Assembly: GCA_905214315.1 (NCBI GenBank) | Contig: CAJMLN010000032.1 | Span: forward strand, 1 to 23,131 | Source: an uncultured bacterium | GTDB lineage: Bacteria > Bacillota > Clostridia > Christensenellales > QALW01 | DNA: 23,131 nt | Direction of reading: 5' to 3' | In this document: in pieces, positions 10,001 through 15,656 of the stretch | How the letters are laid out: the number at the start of each line of letters is the position of its first letter | Numbering within the stretch: the first letter of the stretch is position 1 | The notes under the pieces: generated by a model | Database searches by the model: none | The model's input: the letters and a program-made list of their open reading frames with translations, nothing else | Told to the model about the DNA's origin: nothing | Made by a program: the position numbers and the translations under genes

Positions 10001-11076
10001 CCTTCTTTGTCTCCTACCGAGGTGCCGGCGCCGGAGAAGCAGGCGGCAGCGACGCGGTCTGCTCCAAATACGGAATAAAGCGCATCAATATGTATGACGG
10101 ACCCAGCGGACTGGGCAGCAGCGGAACCTCCTGGCCCTGCCAGACGATCGTGGCCTGCACCTGGAATGCGGACCTGGCCAGCGCCATGGGCCTGATAATC
10201 GGCGCCGAGGGTTACAGTAACCGCGTAGACCTTTGGCTGGCCCCCGGCCTCAACCTGCACAGAAATCCCCTGGCAGGCAGAAATTTTGAATATTATTCCG
10301 AGGATCCCTATCTTACCGCTGTCTTCGGCACAGCCGTAACAAAAGCAGCCCAAAGCATGGGCTTAGGCGTGTGCATTAAACACTTTGTATGCAATGAAAA
10401 AGAAGCGGGTAAATTGGGCAGTGATTCCAAAGTATCGGAACGCGCCCTGCGGGAGCTGTATCTGTACCCGTTTGAAAAAACGGTAAAAGAAGCAAAGCCG
10501 TTAGCGGTTATGAGCTCCTACAACATCTTAAACGGCGTTGCCGTCTCTGAAAATTATTCCCTCCTGACAAACATTCTGCGCGGCGAATGGGGCTTTGAAG
10601 GCTTTGTTACCGGGGACTGGAACAACAACAAAAACGCCGTTGCCGAAATAAACGCCGGCAATACCGTACGTCAGCCGGCATCCATGTGCAATATTGACGA
10701 ACTGCTCAGCGCCATTCAGGCGGGAAAAATCACCCGTGAAACGCTGGAAGCCGGCGCGCAGGATATTTTGTATTCCATGATGCGCATGCACTCCTATTAT
10801 ACAACGGTAGAGCTTTGCGGGGGAAATCATACGTTTGCAGACGGCATATGTACACGCTGCCACTGCGTAGACGAAATGCGGATATCCGGCTTAAATACCA
10901 TATTGCTGCAATTATTAGACGACAGTTACACAGCAGCGATTCCTGAAGAGGAAAGCAAAGATACTCCCGTAGCTGCAGGTGATATCGGCATTCTGCTTTT
11001 GCTGACGGTTCTGACCGTCAGCACGGGAGGCGTTGCCGTATTGCTGATAAAAAAACGAAAAGTCTGTAATCGCTGA
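7030..11076 (+). CDS. Secreted, membrane-anchored GH3 glycosidase with swapped domain order and three CBM-like repeats
   Basis: This 1348-aa exported glycoside hydrolase family 3 enzyme is probably a beta-glucosidase or beta-xylosidase type. Domains in order are: signal peptide (1-28, cleavage after AVSA); GH3 C-type alpha/beta sandwich (about 40-290) starting EGMVLLKNQNSALPL and carrying the GE.(I)D acid/base motif with E163; Fn3-like domain (about 297-405); three CBM-like repeats (478-947); then the GH3 (alpha/beta)8 barrel (about 960-1250). The barrel has DGPSGL, GRNFEYYSEDPYL, KHF, and the nucleophile in GFVTGDW (D1196). The C-terminus has a Cys/His cluster (C1263, H1267, C1274, C1277, C1279), a transmembrane helix (about 1319-1341) and a KKRK tail. 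I chose ATG 7030 because AAAGGA lies 9 bp upstream; ATG 7021 abuts that site. The C-then-N order is known for some ruminal GH3 enzymes. The substrate cannot be told from sequence. Confidence 0.93.
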   Translation: MKVARKLGAIIITAAIALCILPSAAVSAAANPNGSSVARKIMDEGMVLLKNQNSALPLAKEKTIALFGEAQAAAYDNTVDTLTPQNGYIPFGAGSAKALGSSKMVAPLDAFREAQNNGEITIFEELSKKYEANPKYIPDEAMYNAAASACDTAVIFIRRWVGECIDMKKEDWYLSDAEKQMLTTLTQKFTTVIAVLNTPAPIDTSWAVGDVPGIDVDAVLFAGYGGAQGGYGIADILLGKVNPSGKLVDTYAKDLEDYPTTQTFFSSNAVEYQEDIYLGYRYFETFDPTYSKVNYEFGFGLSYTDFTLTTEEFSSDGQTATVKVKVKNTGTVAGKETVQVYFSAPQKGTGGARLSKAAKELCAFEKTKLLPPGAEQTLTLTFAVNDMAQYDDTGASGYQFSYVLEAGDYDVFVGNSVKDAGTRKAGSIRIDALRIVEQLTEQCPTNLEKRLTADGTYESLTQNTPESHLLKAGGTLTVEAENYIAADSSNETYKPTAESFSGYLYQPNTGGWESHTGKSLGTLWPAGSYAVYQIEAEEAGTYAVTFRVSSNSENNSFDVLTSVDGNTYTLQNLSISMPDTYALSGNKSQYFSFMDISGYTLSLQKGTNYIKIAKKASVAAPNIDSFTLSGSTIVCEAENFIASDSSHASYKPKKESFTGYLYNAAADSWLPYSGEVLAQMWPAGSYAIYQIYAPKDGIYGVTFRVASNKDDSSNSFSLAVSPDNSQYALQEISVRVPNTSTLSDGKSQYHSYIDTEACAVKLNKGINYIKISTLSTTIPNIDSFTFMPETESLRYAAAGYLAAGSDASAKPSLETFTGCLRNDASNTWETYSGKALASMYGGGAYASYALYAPRAGQYAIRFRIASGRDNADHSFDIALSADNSEYTAQNLSVPVPNTSALSGKSTWHSYIDTQAYTITLQEGVNYLKILRKTESIPNIESFVLSLQTDISGTAPQEPEQTETIIKLKDVSAGRASLEDFTAQMTTGELATFFVSYRGAGAGEAGGSDAVCSKYGIKRINMYDGPSGLGSSGTSWPCQTIVACTWNADLASAMGLIIGAEGYSNRVDLWLAPGLNLHRNPLAGRNFEYYSEDPYLTAVFGTAVTKAAQSMGLGVCIKHFVCNEKEAGKLGSDSKVSERALRELYLYPFEKTVKEAKPLAVMSSYNILNGVAVSENYSLLTNILRGEWGFEGFVTGDWNNNKNAVAEINAGNTVRQPASMCNIDELLSAIQAGKITRETLEAGAQDILYSMMRMHSYYTTVELCGGNHTFADGICTRCHCVDEMRISGLNTILLQLLDDSYTAAIPEEESKDTPVAAGDIGILLLLTVLTVSTGGVAVLLIKKRKVCNR
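8461..9870 (+). repeat. Three tandem carbohydrate-binding-like modules inside the GH3 protein
   Basis: Three repeats of about 150 aa start at 8461, 8929 and 9406. Shared landmarks are an EAEN(Y/F)IA(A/S)DSS opening, SF(S/T)GYLY, a W..(Y/H)(S/T)G block, a (W)PAGSYA(V/I)YQI block, a (V/P)(N/D)(T)(S/Y).LS..KS(Q)Y block, and closing N.IKI followed by PNIDSFTL. The opening resembles CBM6/35-type modules. The third copy has lost the EAEN opening. Confidence 0.8.
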
Positions 11077-11119
11077 GCTTCACAAATTATATAAAAAACT
11101 GAAAAAGCACTGAAAAAAT

Positions 11120-11152
11120 GCAGGATTCCCGCCGGGGGATCCTGCGTTTTTT
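11120..11152 (+). terminator. Rho-independent terminator after the GH3 gene
   Basis: An 11-bp GC-rich stem (11120-11130 with 11135-11145, one T-G pair) has a 4-nt loop and is followed by G and six T residues. Confidence 0.92.
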
Positions 11153-11234
11153 CCAAAGCGCTGCATCCTCCCTCTGCTTTTTGAAGCTTTCCTCCCTTCT
11201 ATAAAAATCCCGCTGTCCTTTTTTTGCGGGAATA

Positions 11235-11243
11235 TGCTATAAT
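11235..11243 (+). promoter_or_regulatory. Extended -10 promoter element for the decarboxylase gene
   Basis: A perfect TATAAT at 11238-11243 is preceded by TGC (extended -10). No good -35 box is visible at 17 bp. It lies 31 bp before the ATG at 11275. Confidence 0.65.
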
Positions 11244-11274
11244 AAGAAAAAAGTCCAGCAACGGAAGGATCCCC

Positions 11275-12654
11275 ATGAAAGCACTGAAACAGTATTTAAA
11301 AGAACAAAATTATATTCCGATGCACATGCCCGGCCATAAGCGCAACGAACGCTTTTCCATGCTCGACGGCTATGAAATTGACGTTACCGAAATTGCCGGC
11401 TGTGACGACCTCTATCATCCCACAGGAATTTTAAAGGATGCCATGGAACGGGCCGCAGCGCTCTATCGGTGCCGCCGCAGCTTTTATCTGGTAAACGGGA
11501 GCACCTGCGGTATTTTAGCAGCCCTTCACGCTTTATGCAAAAAAAATAAAAAACTGCTGGTAGCGCGCAATTGCCACAAAAGCGTATACCGCGCAATTGA
11601 GCTTTTAAACCTCTCCCCGGTATATCTCTGCCCCAAAACCGACGCAAACGGAATTTTTGGCTGTATCTCTCCCCAAACAATCAAAGATGCGGTAAACGCC
11701 CACCCCGATGCGGCACTTCTTCTGCTCACCTGTCCCACCTATGAGGGCGTTTGCAGCGATATTTCTTCTATATGCTCTATTGCACATGCGTACAATATTC
11801 CGGTAATGACGGATGCGGCACATGGCGCGCATTTAGGCTTCGATTCTTATTTCCCCAAAAATCCGATAGCCTTGGGCGCGGACATCGCGGTAGAAAGCCT
11901 GCATAAAACCCTGCCCAGCCTGACGCAGACAGCGCTTTTACACGTCAACGGTCCGCGCATCGACGATACCGCGGTTTTACATTCTTTAAGCCTGTTTCAA
12001 ACCAGCAGTCCCTCCTATGTGCTGATGTCCTCCATAGATTCCTGCATCGGGCTGATCGCACAGGAAGGACCCGCGCTCTTTTCCCGGTGGAGCGAAATGC
12101 TGCAGGATTTCTACAGCACGATTCAGCTGAAGCACCTCAAGCTTTACGACTGTCCCGGCCGCGACAGAAGCAAAATTGTAATTCTCTGCGGACAGGCCGG
12201 CATCAGCGGCAGACAGTGCGCCGCACTGCTGCGGGAGAAATATCATATCGAAACGGAAATGACCGCGCCCGCCTATGTGACCGCCCTCTCGGGGCTGGGC
12301 GAAAAAAAAGAGAATCTTTCCGCTTTCAAAGCCGCCCTCGAAGAGCTCGACGATGCCTGCACCCCCGGCAGTCTCTGTGTCCCCCCCTGGCCGGAAGAAG
12401 CCTTTGCCGGGCCGCAGCTTCCCGAAAAACGGCAACCACTGCAGGAGGGCGCCGTCAGCGCGGATGCTCTTTGGGCCTATCCGCCGGGAATCCCGCTGCT
12501 GCTGCCGAACGAAATCATTTCCAAAGAAGCCCTGGAGCTCATCCGCTTCTACCGGCAGTACGACGTACCGCTGTACAGCTCCCTCGGCGTTTTTGACGGC
12601 ACCATGCTTCTCTATGAAAAACAGATATCCCGCAAACACACGGATACTGATTGA
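11275..12654 (+). CDS. Orn/Lys/Arg decarboxylase-family PLP enzyme
   Basis: This 459-aa fold-type I PLP enzyme belongs to the Orn/Lys/Arg decarboxylase group, in the short (460-490 aa) Firmicute subclass that includes Bacillus SpeA and YaaO. It begins with the group's IPMHMPGHKRN. It then shows LVNGSTCGILAALHAL (cofactor phosphate region), LTCPTYEGVCSDI, the cofactor-binding VMTDAAHGAHLGF, and the Schiff-base lysine in SLHKTLPSLTQTALLH (K211). The small C-terminal domain ends with YPPGIPLLLPNEIIS, a block typical of the family. The likely reaction is decarboxylation of a basic amino acid to a polyamine precursor or diamine. Arginine, lysine and ornithine cannot be separated by eye. The start is supported by GGAAGGA at 11263-11269. 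Its stop codon overlaps the -35 box of the SCIFF promoter. Confidence 0.9.
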   Translation: MKALKQYLKEQNYIPMHMPGHKRNERFSMLDGYEIDVTEIAGCDDLYHPTGILKDAMERAAALYRCRRSFYLVNGSTCGILAALHALCKKNKKLLVARNCHKSVYRAIELLNLSPVYLCPKTDANGIFGCISPQTIKDAVNAHPDAALLLLTCPTYEGVCSDISSICSIAHAYNIPVMTDAAHGAHLGFDSYFPKNPIALGADIAVESLHKTLPSLTQTALLHVNGPRIDDTAVLHSLSLFQTSSPSYVLMSSIDSCIGLIAQEGPALFSRWSEMLQDFYSTIQLKHLKLYDCPGRDRSKIVILCGQAGISGRQCAALLREKYHIETEMTAPAYVTALSGLGEKKENLSAFKAALEELDDACTPGSLCVPPWPEEAFAGPQLPEKRQPLQEGAVSADALWAYPPGIPLLLPNEIISKEALELIRFYRQYDVPLYSSLGVFDGTMLLYEKQISRKHTDTD

Positions 12655-12679
12655 CAACTTTTTCATTCGGTGATAAAAT
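12651..12679 (+). promoter_or_regulatory. Strong sigma-A promoter for the SCIFF locus
   Basis: A perfect TTGACA at 12651-12656 and TAAAAT at 12674-12679 are separated by 17 bp. The -35 box includes the TGA stop of the decarboxylase gene (12652-12654). It lies 33 bp upstream of the SCIFF start codon. Confidence 0.88.
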
Positions 12680-12712
12680 TCTTTTATAAAGTTGACAAAA
12701 AGGGGGATTTTT

Positions 12713-12862
12713 ATGAAAAGAATACAAACGCTTCAGACACGCGACCTTGCAAAAAGCGTTGTTGAGGGCGGCTGCGGTGAATGCCAGACTTCCTGCCAAT
12801 CAGCCTGCAAGACTTCCTGCGGTGTTGCCAATCAGCCTTGCGAAAACAAAAAAAGCAATTGA
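12713..12862 (+). CDS. scfA: SCIFF ribosomal peptide precursor (six cysteines in forty-five)
   Basis: This 49-aa precursor of a ribosomally made, thioether-cross-linked peptide found across Clostridia has a leader that reads MKRIQTLQTRDLAKSVVEGG. The core holds six cysteines at 21, 24, 28, 32, 36 and 43, in the family pattern CGECQTSCQSACKTSC. A very strong ribosome site AGGGGG (12701-12706) lies 6 bp upstream. The maturase gene follows after 68 bp. In characterised SCIFFs (Tte1186a, CteA) Cys32 is linked to Thr37; here residue 37 is Gly and residue 42 is Pro. The function of mature SCIFF peptides is unknown. The gene symbol follows common usage and is not proven here. Confidence 0.95.
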   Translation: MKRIQTLQTRDLAKSVVEGGCGECQTSCQSACKTSCGVANQPCENKKSN

Positions 12863-12874
12863 TTTGCCTATAAA

Positions 12875-12897
12875 AAGCGGTGCCGCTTACTCTTTTT
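12875..12897 (+). promoter_or_regulatory. Small hairpin between SCIFF and maturase genes
   Basis: AAGCG (12875-12879) pairs with CGCTT (12884-12888) and is followed by a T-rich run at 12891-12897. This weak attenuator or processing hairpin could keep the abundant precursor mRNA in excess over the maturase mRNA. The assignment is by form only. Confidence 0.4.
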
Positions 12898-12930
12898 GAG
12901 CAGGCGGCCTTCTGTTTGTTTGGAGAAGCT

Positions 12931-14295
12931 ATGATACATCAATATAAATTAAACGGATACAATATCGTGCTTGACGTCTTCAGCGGCGCCGTTCACATCG
13001 TGGACGACGTGGCCTATGACATCATCGCCCTGTTTGAAAACACAGAAAAAGAGGCTATCGCAAAACGTATTACCGGCCGTTATCCGGAAATTACGGAAGC
13101 CGACGTGTATGAGTGCTTAGAGGATATTGAGCAGCTCCAGCGCGAAAAAAAGCTCTTTACGCCCGACGTATATGCCGATAAGGCCTTTGATTTAAAAAAA
13201 CGGCATACCGACATCAAGGCTTTATGTCTGCACGTGGCGCACACCTGCAATTTAAACTGTGAATACTGTTTTGCCAGCCAGGGAAAATATCACGGAGACC
13301 GCGCCCTGATGAGCTTTGAAACGGGCAAACAGGCGCTGGATTTCCTGATTGCCTCCTCCGGACGGCGCACCAATCTGGAGGTCGATTTTTTCGGGGGCGA
13401 GCCGCTGATGAACTGGGACACAGTAAAAAAGCTTGTAGCCTATGCCCGAAGCATAGAAAAGACACACAATAAAAATTTCCGTTTCACCCTGACAACAAAC
13501 GGTGTTTTGATCGATGACGACGTCATCGCCTTTGCCAATAGGGAAATGCACAATGTCGTGCTGAGCCTTGACGGACGCAGGGAGGTTCACGACAGGCTGC
13601 GCAAAACCGTAAGCGGCAGCGGCAGCTACGATGTGATCGTACCCAAATTCAAAAAATTTGTGGAGGCGCGGGGCAACAGAAATTATTATGTGCGCGGTAC
13701 ATTTACGCGCAACAATCTGGATTTTACAAAGGATATTTTCCACATGGCAGATTTAGGCTTTACCGAGCTTTCCATGGAGCCGGTGGTATGCGCGCCGGGG
13801 GATCCCTACGCCCTTAAAGAAGAGGATCTGCCTGTGTTATTTGAGCAATATGAAATTCTGGCCAAAGAGATGCTCAAGCGCCGTAAAAACGGCAGCGGCT
13901 TCACATTTTACCATTATATGATCGATCTTTCCCACGGGCCGTGTATCTATAAACGGATTTCCGGCTGCGGTTCGGGTACGGAATATCTGGCCGTCACCCC
14001 CTGGGGCGAGCTCTTCCCCTGCCACCAGTTTGTGGGCGATCCGAAATACAGCATGGGCAACGTATGGGACGGCGTTACCAACACCGCCCTGCGTGATGAA
14101 TTCAAGCTGTGCAACGCTTACGCCCGCCCCGCCTGCCGGGACTGCTGGGCCAAGCTGTACTGTTCCGGCGGCTGTGCGGCCAACGCCTATCATGCCGAGG
14201 GCAGCATCAAAGGCATTTATGAATACGGCTGCAGGCTGTTTAAAAAGCGGATAGAATGTGCCATCATGCTGCAGGCGGCGCAGGCAGAAAAATAA
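12931..14295 (+). CDS. scfB: SCIFF radical SAM/SPASM maturase
   Basis: This 454-aa thioether-forming radical SAM enzyme acts on the SCIFF peptide encoded just upstream. The N-terminal 85 residues form a PqqD-like peptide-recognition domain, beginning MIHQYKLNGYNIVLDVFSGA as is usual for this family. The radical SAM cluster motif C.{3}C.{2}C is at C106, C110 and C113 (HTCNLNCEYC). A GGEP-type motif (DFFGGEPLMNWD) follows. The C-terminal SPASM region has C402, C405, C411 and C415 (CRDCWAKLYCSGGC) plus upstream cysteines in the CGSGTEYL and LFPCHQF blocks for auxiliary iron-sulfur clusters. All cluster ligands I would expect are present, so the enzyme looks intact. Start chosen from GGAG at 12922-12925. 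Confidence 0.95.
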   Translation: MIHQYKLNGYNIVLDVFSGAVHIVDDVAYDIIALFENTEKEAIAKRITGRYPEITEADVYECLEDIEQLQREKKLFTPDVYADKAFDLKKRHTDIKALCLHVAHTCNLNCEYCFASQGKYHGDRALMSFETGKQALDFLIASSGRRTNLEVDFFGGEPLMNWDTVKKLVAYARSIEKTHNKNFRFTLTTNGVLIDDDVIAFANREMHNVVLSLDGRREVHDRLRKTVSGSGSYDVIVPKFKKFVEARGNRNYYVRGTFTRNNLDFTKDIFHMADLGFTELSMEPVVCAPGDPYALKEEDLPVLFEQYEILAKEMLKRRKNGSGFTFYHYMIDLSHGPCIYKRISGCGSGTEYLAVTPWGELFPCHQFVGDPKYSMGNVWDGVTNTALRDEFKLCNAYARPACRDCWAKLYCSGGCAANAYHAEGSIKGIYEYGCRLFKKRIECAIMLQAAQAEK

Positions 14296-14316
14296 AACGC
14301 TTTACCGTGCCGCACG

Positions 14317-14371
14317 AAAAAGAGAATTCGGCAATTATGGGAGACCCCTGAAAAGGCGGCCTCTCTTTTTT
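14317..14371 (+). terminator. Probable terminator after the SCIFF maturase gene
   Basis: AAAAAGAGA (14317-14325) pairs perfectly with TCTCTTTTT (14362-14370) around a 36-nt interior that can form further short pairs. A second, shorter pairing starts at GGGAGA (14339-14344). It is weak for a classical terminator, but the T run and position fit. Confidence 0.45.
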
Positions 14372-14483
14372 ATTCCCCAAAAAACAGCAAAGCGCTTCTA
14401 TCCTCTTATTTAAATTTTATATTAAACGCAAAAGTCGGTTATTCTAATAAGGAAAATAAAAATTTATGAAAAAGGAGTTTTCT

Positions 14484-15314
14484 ATGATAAAATCATCACA
14501 GCTGACAGCCTATACAGCCTATTTAAAAGAAGCAGAGCGAAGCCGCGCTACGCAAACGCAGTATTGCAGGGATATCCGCCATTTTCTTTCCTGGGCAGGC
14601 AGCGCCGCCCTTACAAAAGAGACCGTTATTGCCTACAAAGAACTGCTGCAAAGAGAATACAAGGCCGCAAGCGTAAACGCAAAGCTGGCGGCGATCAACG
14701 GCTTTTTTTCTTTTTTAGGAAAGGATGAGCTGCGGGTAAAGCAGCTGAAAATTCAAAGGCTGGCGTACTGCTCAAATGAAAAAGAACTGGACAAAAACGA
14801 ATATCTGCACCTGGTAGAAGCGGCAAAAGAGCAGAAGGATGAAAGACTTTCACTGGTGCTGCAAACAATCTGCAGCACCGGAATCCGCGTTTCCGAGCTG
14901 CAATTTATTACCGTTGAAGCGGTAAACGCCGGGGAAGCCGCCATCCGCCTGAAGGGAAAAAACCGAACCATCCTGATTCCCGGCAAGCTGCGCAGCGCAT
15001 TGCGGCAGTATCTGCAGCAAAAAAATATCGCCTCCGGCCCCGTCTTCATCACCAAAAGCGGAAAGTCCCTGGATCGCTCCAATATCTGCAAAAAAATGAA
15101 AGCGCTGTGCCGCAGCGCGGGCGTGGCGGCAAAAAAAGTCTTTCCCCATAACCTACGCCACCTGTTTGCCCGGTGCTTTTATGCTTTGGAGAAAGATATT
15201 GCCAAGCTGGCCGACATTCTGGGACACAGCAGTATCAACACTACCCGTATTTATATCGTATCCACAGGCTTGGAGCACCGCCGGCAAATGGATACCCTCG
15301 GTCTTATTTTATAG
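14484..15314 (+). CDS. Tyrosine recombinase, likely the cis-acting invertase of the adjacent DNA switch
   Basis: This 276-aa tyrosine recombinase resembles XerC/XerD and small phage-type integrases. The N-terminal SAM-like core-binding domain spans about residues 5-80. The catalytic domain shows R135 (STGIRVSEL), a lysine on the beta-hairpin (K157 or K159), H222 and R225 (PHNLRHLF), H248 (LGHSSINTT) and the nucleophile Y257 (TRIYIV), a complete catalytic set. ATG 14484 has AAGGAG 7 bp upstream (14471-14476); ATG 14466 lies upstream of that site. No other phage or transposon genes accompany it. The gene ends 26 bp before a 25-bp inverted repeat whose partner lies just upstream of a surface-protein gene, so a dedicated promoter invertase is the best reading. 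The 108 bp before the gene hold no convincing promoter. Confidence 0.92.
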   Translation: MIKSSQLTAYTAYLKEAERSRATQTQYCRDIRHFLSWAGSAALTKETVIAYKELLQREYKAASVNAKLAAINGFFSFLGKDELRVKQLKIQRLAYCSNEKELDKNEYLHLVEAAKEQKDERLSLVLQTICSTGIRVSELQFITVEAVNAGEAAIRLKGKNRTILIPGKLRSALRQYLQQKNIASGPVFITKSGKSLDRSNICKKMKALCRSAGVAAKKVFPHNLRHLFARCFYALEKDIAKLADILGHSSINTTRIYIVSTGLEHRRQMDTLGLIL

Positions 15315-15333
15315 GCTGACCATCCGCGGCAAC

Positions 15334-15370
15334 AAAAAAACCACATAATCCTCATTATGTAGTATTTTTT
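15334..15370. terminator. IRL hairpin with T tracts on both strands
   Basis: The palindromic IRL is flanked by seven A residues on the left (15334-15340; a T7 tail for leftward transcripts) and by TATTTTTT on the right (15363-15370; a tail for rightward recombinase transcripts). The stem is AT-rich, so termination efficiency is uncertain. Confidence 0.45.
15340..15364 (+). repeat. Left inverted repeat (IRL), candidate recombination site
   Basis: This 25-bp element matches the reverse complement of 15632-15656 at 24 of 25 positions (the mismatch is A15361). It is built of a 10-bp arm ACCACATAAT, the centre CCTC, and the opposite arm with one mismatch. It therefore looks like two inverted recombinase-binding arms around an asymmetric centre. 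Confidence 0.88.
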
Positions 15371-15409
15371 AACCAACAGCGGTTACATATTCACTTTTCA
15401 TTCTATTGT

Positions 15410-15438
15410 AGTATAGAAGATTTTTTGTATACTGTCAA
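15410..15438 (-). promoter_or_regulatory. Sigma-A promoter inside the invertible segment, facing left as sequenced
   Basis: On the minus strand, TTGACA (15438-15433) and TATACT (15415-15410) are separated by exactly 17 bp: a perfect -35 and a 5-of-6 -10. Expected transcription starts near 15403 and runs through IRL toward the recombinase 3' end. Confidence 0.8.
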
Positions 15439-15468
15439 TATAATTTACATTTTTCTCTATTCAACTGA

Positions 15469-15517
15469 CGGATAGTTTTTCTTTTTACACACAGCAACCA
15501 AGCCTATCCGTATTTTT
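15469..15517 (+). terminator. Hairpin with T run inside the invertible segment
   Basis: CGGATAG (15469-15475) pairs with CTATCCG (15504-15510) and is followed by TATTTTTT. In the present orientation it could stop rightward readthrough from the recombinase. The 28-nt loop makes it weak. The right arm overlaps a competing stem, AAGCCT (15500-15505) with AGGCTT (15532-15537). Confidence 0.35.
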
Positions 15518-15631
15518 TCTATTTTCAGGAAAGGCTTCGGTCATATATTTCTCTTTCATCTGTCTTCTGATCATAAAATTGCCTTTAAAACAGCTTAAAA
15601 AAAGAAATGAATATATTCAACAGACGTGCTG

Positions 15632-15656
15632 TACCACATAATGAGGATTATGTGGT
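15632..15656 (-). repeat. Right inverted repeat (IRR), candidate recombination site
   Basis: This is the inverted partner of 15340-15364. The arms ACCACATAAT (15633-15642) and ATTATGTGGT (15647-15656) are perfectly complementary around the centre GAGG, which is the reverse complement of the IRL centre. It lies 66 bp upstream of the surface-protein start. Confidence 0.88.

Larger units (their letters stand above)
15340..15656. other. Putative invertible promoter segment (phase-variation switch)
   Basis: This 317-bp, AT-rich, non-coding segment is bounded by near-identical 25-bp inverted repeats. It lies between a tyrosine recombinase gene and a surface-protein gene. It contains an outward, near-consensus sigma-A promoter on the minus strand, so as sequenced the promoter faces the recombinase 3' end and not the surface gene. 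Crossover at the repeat centres would invert about 290 bp and place the promoter at about 15558-15586 facing the surface gene, with a leader of roughly 130 nt. It also holds two overlapping hairpins (15469-15510 and 15500-15537). No ORF of note is present. The segment explains the 408-bp gene-free gap. Confidence 0.82.

Noticed and set aside
12087..12596. Plus-strand open frame (169 codons) in a second frame of the decarboxylase gene
   Set aside because: The translation is rich in Arg, Ala, Pro and Gln as expected for an off-frame reading of a GC-rich gene, and no ribosome site precedes it.
11986..12666. Long minus-strand open frame (226 codons) inside the decarboxylase gene
   Set aside because: It is the mirror of a well-supported coding gene, lacks a ribosome site and has no recognisable family signature.
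12692..12697. Second TTGACA upstream of the SCIFF gene as a -35 box
   Set aside because: It lies only 21 bp before the start codon and overlaps the leader and ribosome-site region, so no -10 could follow it.
14484..15314. Integrase of a prophage or integrative element
   Set aside because: No phage, conjugation or excisionase genes and no tRNA attachment site are nearby; the neighbours are ordinary metabolic and surface genes.
15340..15656. Miniature transposon (MITE) bounded by terminal inverted repeats
   Set aside because: I see no target-site duplication at the outer edges, the repeats are themselves palindromic with a polar centre, and a promoter and adjacent tyrosine recombinase fit an invertible switch better. 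A MITE origin is not fully excluded.
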